This document shows, piece after piece, positions 6,073-8,193 of a stretch of 8,193 nt of DNA; the first letter of the stretch is position 1, and each line of letters starts with the position of its first letter. The notes beneath the pieces are model-generated. The model was not told where the DNA came from. It saw only the letters and a list, made by a program, of their open reading frames with translations, and ran no database searches. The translations under genes were made by a program, and so were the position numbers. This DNA comes from Gemmatimonadota bacterium (lineage in GTDB: Bacteria; Gemmatimonadota; Gemmatimonadetes; Gemmatimonadales; GWC2-71-9), in assembly GCA_003221985.1 (NCBI GenBank), contig QHUQ01000170.1, positions 1 through 8,193 of the forward strand, in the 5' to 3' direction.

Positions 6073-6171
6073 CGCGCCCTGAGAGGGCGCGCTCGGCTGC
6101 AACGTGCGCCCTTACAGGGCGCACCCAACGCCGAGCCCGGGCTCTTAGCCCGGGTATTTCGCAGATGCGAA
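6073..6171. repeat. Composite cluster of inverted repeats between SRPBCC and KAS genes
   Basis: Almost the whole 108-bp spacer is built from inverted repeats. Hairpin 1 is CGCGCCC/GGGCGCG with loop TGAGA (6073-6091). Hairpin 2 is a perfect 9-bp GTGCGCCCT/AGGGCGCAC with loop TAC (6104-6124), enclosed by a second 7-bp stem GCTCGGC/GCCGAGC (6091-6097 with 6130-6136). Hairpin 3 is CCCGGGCT/AGCCCGGG with loop CTT (6136-6154). A small stem TTCGCA/TGCGAA (6158-6171) follows. No T-run follows any of them, so they are not typical Rho-independent terminators. They look like dispersed REP-like palindromes, or a structured mRNA spacer that separates expression of the two genes. Confidence 0.7.
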
Positions 6172-6176
6172 GGGAG
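6170..6176 (+). promoter_or_regulatory. Ribosome-binding site of the KAS gene, partly in a hairpin arm
   Basis: AAGGGAG ends four bases before the ATG at 6181; the GAAGG register gives a spacing of seven. Its first two bases belong to the 3' arm of the TTCGCA/TGCGAA stem (6158-6171), so folding of that stem could slightly hinder ribosome access. Confidence 0.55.
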
Positions 6177-6180
6177 CGAC

Positions 6181-7440
6181 ATGACTGATTTGCGTCGGGT
6201 CGTGATCACCGGTATTGGCGCAGTCACACCGATTGGCACCGCGGCTGCCGGGCTGTGGGCGGGTCTCGAGTCCCGCACGTCGGCCGTACGCACCATCACC
6301 CGGTTCGATCCCGCGCCGTTCCGCAGCCACATGGCGGCGGAGATTCCCGATTTCCGTCCTCAGGACCATCTCGATGCCAAGCGCGCCAAACGGCTCGATC
6401 GTTTTTCGCAGCTCGCCGTGACGAGCGCCCGCCTGGCGCTCGCCGATGCAGAGATCTCCCCGAGCAAAGAGGATCCCGACCGGATCGGCACGATGATGGG
6501 TTCGGCGCTCGGCGGCGTGGCGTTCGGCGAATCCCAGGTGCCGCGGTATCTCGCCGAGGGTCCGCGGGGGCTCGATCCGTCCCTCGCGCTCGCGGTGTTT
6601 TGCGGCGCCGCGAGCTGCAACATCGCGATCGAGTTCGGATTCACCGGCCCCAACGCCACCAACGCGATGAGCTGCGCCTCGGGGACGATCGCCGTCGGCG
6701 AGGCGTTCCACGTCGTGCGCGACGGGCGCGCGGACGTGATGCTCGCGGGCGGCGCGGAGGCACCGCTGGCGCCGCTCACGTTCGCGGCGTTCAGCATCAT
6801 CCGGGCGATGAGCACGCGGAACGACGATCCCGCCCGCGCCTCCCGGCCGTTCGATGCCAGCCGCGACGGCTTCGTCATGGGCGAGGGAGCGGCGGTACTC
6901 GTCCTCGAGGAGCGCAGCCGGGCGGTGGCACGCGGCGCCAGGATCTACGCCGAAGTCGTCGGGCATGCCTACACGAACGACGCCTATCACATGACGGCAC
7001 CGCGACCGGACGGCCGCCAGGCTGCGCGCGCGATGCAGCTCGCCCTGGCGGACGGCGCTGTGACCCCCGCCGACGTCGGCTACATCAATGCGCACGGCTC
7101 CTCCACGCCGCTCAATGATTCGACCGAGACGAAGGCGATCAAGCAGGTGTTCGGGGACCACGCCTACCGGCTGAGCGTCAGCGGCACCAAGGGCTACTAC
7201 GGGCACGCGCTCGGCGCGAGCGGCGCGATCGAAGCCGCGATCTGCGCGCTCGCCCTCCAGCGCGGCTGGCTGCCGCCGACCATCAACCTCGAGCGGCCCG
7301 ACCCCAACTGCGATCTCGACTGTCTTCCGGGATCGGGAGGCGGCCGGACGGCGTCACCCGCGGCGGTCGTTTCAAATTCGTTCGGGTTCGGAGGGATCAA
7401 CGCGGCGCTGGTGTTGCGGCCCGACACCGGCCTTCGGTAG
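6181..7440 (+). CDS. fabF: Beta-ketoacyl-ACP synthase, KAS-II (FabF-like)
   Basis: This 419-residue thiolase-fold enzyme is full length for FabF. It condenses malonyl-ACP with an acyl chain in fatty-acid or type II polyketide synthesis in the cytosol. The catalytic triad is intact: nucleophile C165 in NAMSCASGTIAVGEA, H305 in YINAHGSSTPLNDSTETKAIK and H342 in KGYYGHALGASGAIEA, with the supporting K337. The N-terminal RRVVITGIGAVTPIG and C-terminal SNSFGFGGINAALVL are standard KAS motifs. The nucleophile context MSCASG differs from the usual TACATG of housekeeping FabF, which may point to a specialised paralogue; housekeeping use cannot be excluded. It follows a hairpin-rich spacer after the SRPBCC gene and precedes the channel gene by 30 bp on the same strand. 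No acyl carrier protein or chain-length factor is in the window. Confidence 0.93.
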   Translation: MTDLRRVVITGIGAVTPIGTAAAGLWAGLESRTSAVRTITRFDPAPFRSHMAAEIPDFRPQDHLDAKRAKRLDRFSQLAVTSARLALADAEISPSKEDPDRIGTMMGSALGGVAFGESQVPRYLAEGPRGLDPSLALAVFCGAASCNIAIEFGFTGPNATNAMSCASGTIAVGEAFHVVRDGRADVMLAGGAEAPLAPLTFAAFSIIRAMSTRNDDPARASRPFDASRDGFVMGEGAAVLVLEERSRAVARGARIYAEVVGHAYTNDAYHMTAPRPDGRQAARAMQLALADGAVTPADVGYINAHGSSTPLNDSTETKAIKQVFGDHAYRLSVSGTKGYYGHALGASGAIEAAICALALQRGWLPPTINLERPDPNCDLDCLPGSGGGRTASPAAVVSNSFGFGGINAALVLRPDTGLR

Positions 7441-7470
7441 ATTGGCGCGGCTTTCAACGAGAGGTCACAC

Positions 7471-8157
7471 GTGAATTACCGCTCTCTCCGGGCTCCCGTC
7501 GCGGAATTCGTCGGAACGCTGCTCTTCGTGCTCGTCGGGGCGGGCAGTGTCGCCAGCCAGGTCGGTGGTATCGGCGGCAATCTCGGCGTTGCGCTCGCCA
7601 ACGGATTGGGCCTGGCGATCGCCGTTACCATCATGATGCCCATCTCCGGCGGCCACCTCAATCCGGCGGTGAGCGTCGCGCTGTGGATCGGCAACCAGAT
7701 CGACGCCAAGACGCTGGGACGCTACGTGGCCGCGCAGCTGCTCGGGGCGATCACCGCCGCGCTGCTGATCAAGGCTGTCTTCCCGGCGTCGATGGTGCGC
7801 ATCACGTCACTCGGCACGCCTTCCATGTCCGGCGCCATGGGCTTGTTCGACGGCATCGTGCTGGAAGCGCTGTTCACGTTTTTCCTGGTGAGTGCCGTGT
7901 ACGGCACGGCCGTATCGCCTCAAGCGCAACGCGTCGGCGGATTCGCGATCGGGTTGACGGTCGTCGTATGCGCGCTGGGGGGAGGCGCGCTGACGGGGGC
8001 TGCGCTGAATCCGGCGCGGGCGTTCGGCCCGGCGCTGGTGTCGTGGGACTGGCACGGTCAAGCGGTCTACTGGATCGGACCGCTGCTCGGTGCGGCCGCA
8101 GCTGCTGCGTTGTGGAAATACCTGCTATTGCCGCGGAGCGCGACGGACCTGACCTGA
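7471..8157 (+). CDS. MIP-family channel (aquaporin-like)
   Basis: This 228-residue inner-membrane channel has six membrane helices and two half-helices with intact NPA boxes: SGGHLNPAVS (N64-P65-A66) and LTGAALNPARAFGPAL (N180-P181-A182), followed by the pore arginine R183. The N-terminal AEFVGTLLFVLVGAGS and the mid-protein EALFTFFLVSAVYGTA are typical MIP helices 1 and 4. Ungapped alignment from memory to E. coli AqpZ places N44, A168 and A177 where AqpZ has F43, H174 and T183, so the selectivity filter looks wide and unlike classic water-only pores. Water, small neutral solutes or gases are possible. The GTG start at 7471 has AGAGG six bases upstream (7460-7464). It lies 30 bp after the KAS gene and may be read with it, although no functional link is evident. 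Confidence 0.93.
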   Translation: MNYRSLRAPVAEFVGTLLFVLVGAGSVASQVGGIGGNLGVALANGLGLAIAVTIMMPISGGHLNPAVSVALWIGNQIDAKTLGRYVAAQLLGAITAALLIKAVFPASMVRITSLGTPSMSGAMGLFDGIVLEALFTFFLVSAVYGTAVSPQAQRVGGFAIGLTVVVCALGGGALTGAALNPARAFGPALVSWDWHGQAVYWIGPLLGAAAAAALWKYLLLPRSATDLT

Positions 8158-8161
8158 CACA

Positions 8162-8189
8162 GTAGGGGCGCAGCATGCTGCGCCCCTAC
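8162..8189. repeat. Perfect 28-bp palindrome after the channel gene
   Basis: GTAGGGGCGCAGCA is followed at once by its exact reverse complement TGCTGCGCCCCTAC, with the centre between 8175 and 8176. It starts four bases after the channel stop codon. In RNA it would form a very stable hairpin that could end or protect the transcript, but no T-run follows within the window (ACAATT). The GGGCGC core is shared with hairpins 1 and 2 of the 6073-6171 cluster, which suggests a common family of dispersed palindromes. Confidence 0.75.
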
Positions 8190-8193
8190 AATT

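Noticed and set aside
6073..6154. CRISPR repeats
   Set aside because: The hairpins differ from each other and there are no equal repeats with regular unique spacers.
6145..7206. Minus-strand open frame of 353 codons opposite the KAS gene
   Set aside because: It mirrors KAS codons, and the KAS triad on the plus strand is intact.

Overview
The window comes from a high-GC bacterium. The gene content suggests Gemmatimonadota or a close relative: a TonB-dependent receptor with a carboxypeptidase-regulatory-like N-terminal domain, a creatinase-type M24 protein, a V4R-like protein, and a DUF92 / geranylgeranyl-reductase-like / SRPBCC / KAS-II neighbourhood. This placement is inference from memory of family resemblance. 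No rRNA, tRNA, CRISPR array, insertion sequence or phage gene is visible.

Layout. The left part is on the minus strand: the first 249 codons of a TonB-dependent outer-membrane receptor (749 down to the window edge), a 279-bp spacer, and a two-gene unit in which a V4R-like protein (2620-2039) overlaps an M24 metallopeptidase-family gene (2042-1029) by an ATGA. A 71-bp divergent spacer separates this from a plus-strand run. That run holds an ECF sigma factor, its RsrA-like zinc anti-sigma factor, a DUF92 membrane protein, an FAD-dependent oxidoreductase of the geranylgeranyl reductase type, a flavin reductase fragment and an SRPBCC (START/cyclase fold) protein. Most junctions are ATGA, GTGA or TGATG overlaps, so the run looks like one translationally coupled operon. 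A 108-bp hairpin-rich spacer follows, then a complete KAS-II type ketoacyl synthase and a MIP-family channel. The window ends with a perfect 28-bp palindrome.

How the genes may work together. The sigma/anti-sigma pair keeps the zinc/redox residues of the SigR/RsrA thiol-stress switch and lies at the head of a run of flavoenzyme and membrane genes. Ketoacyl synthase, SRPBCC cyclase-like protein, FAD oxidoreductase and flavin reductase together resemble the parts of a small lipid or polyketide pathway, but no acyl carrier protein is in view and the product is unknown.

The most notable signal is a set of apparent deletions within about 4 kb. The M24 protein lacks the segment with the two metal-binding aspartates. 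The FAD gene and the flavin reductase gene seem to have lost their facing ends, so the FAD frame runs out of frame into the reductase. The DUF92 protein lacks a segment found in many relatives. These are either real gene decay or assembly errors, and read mapping would decide.
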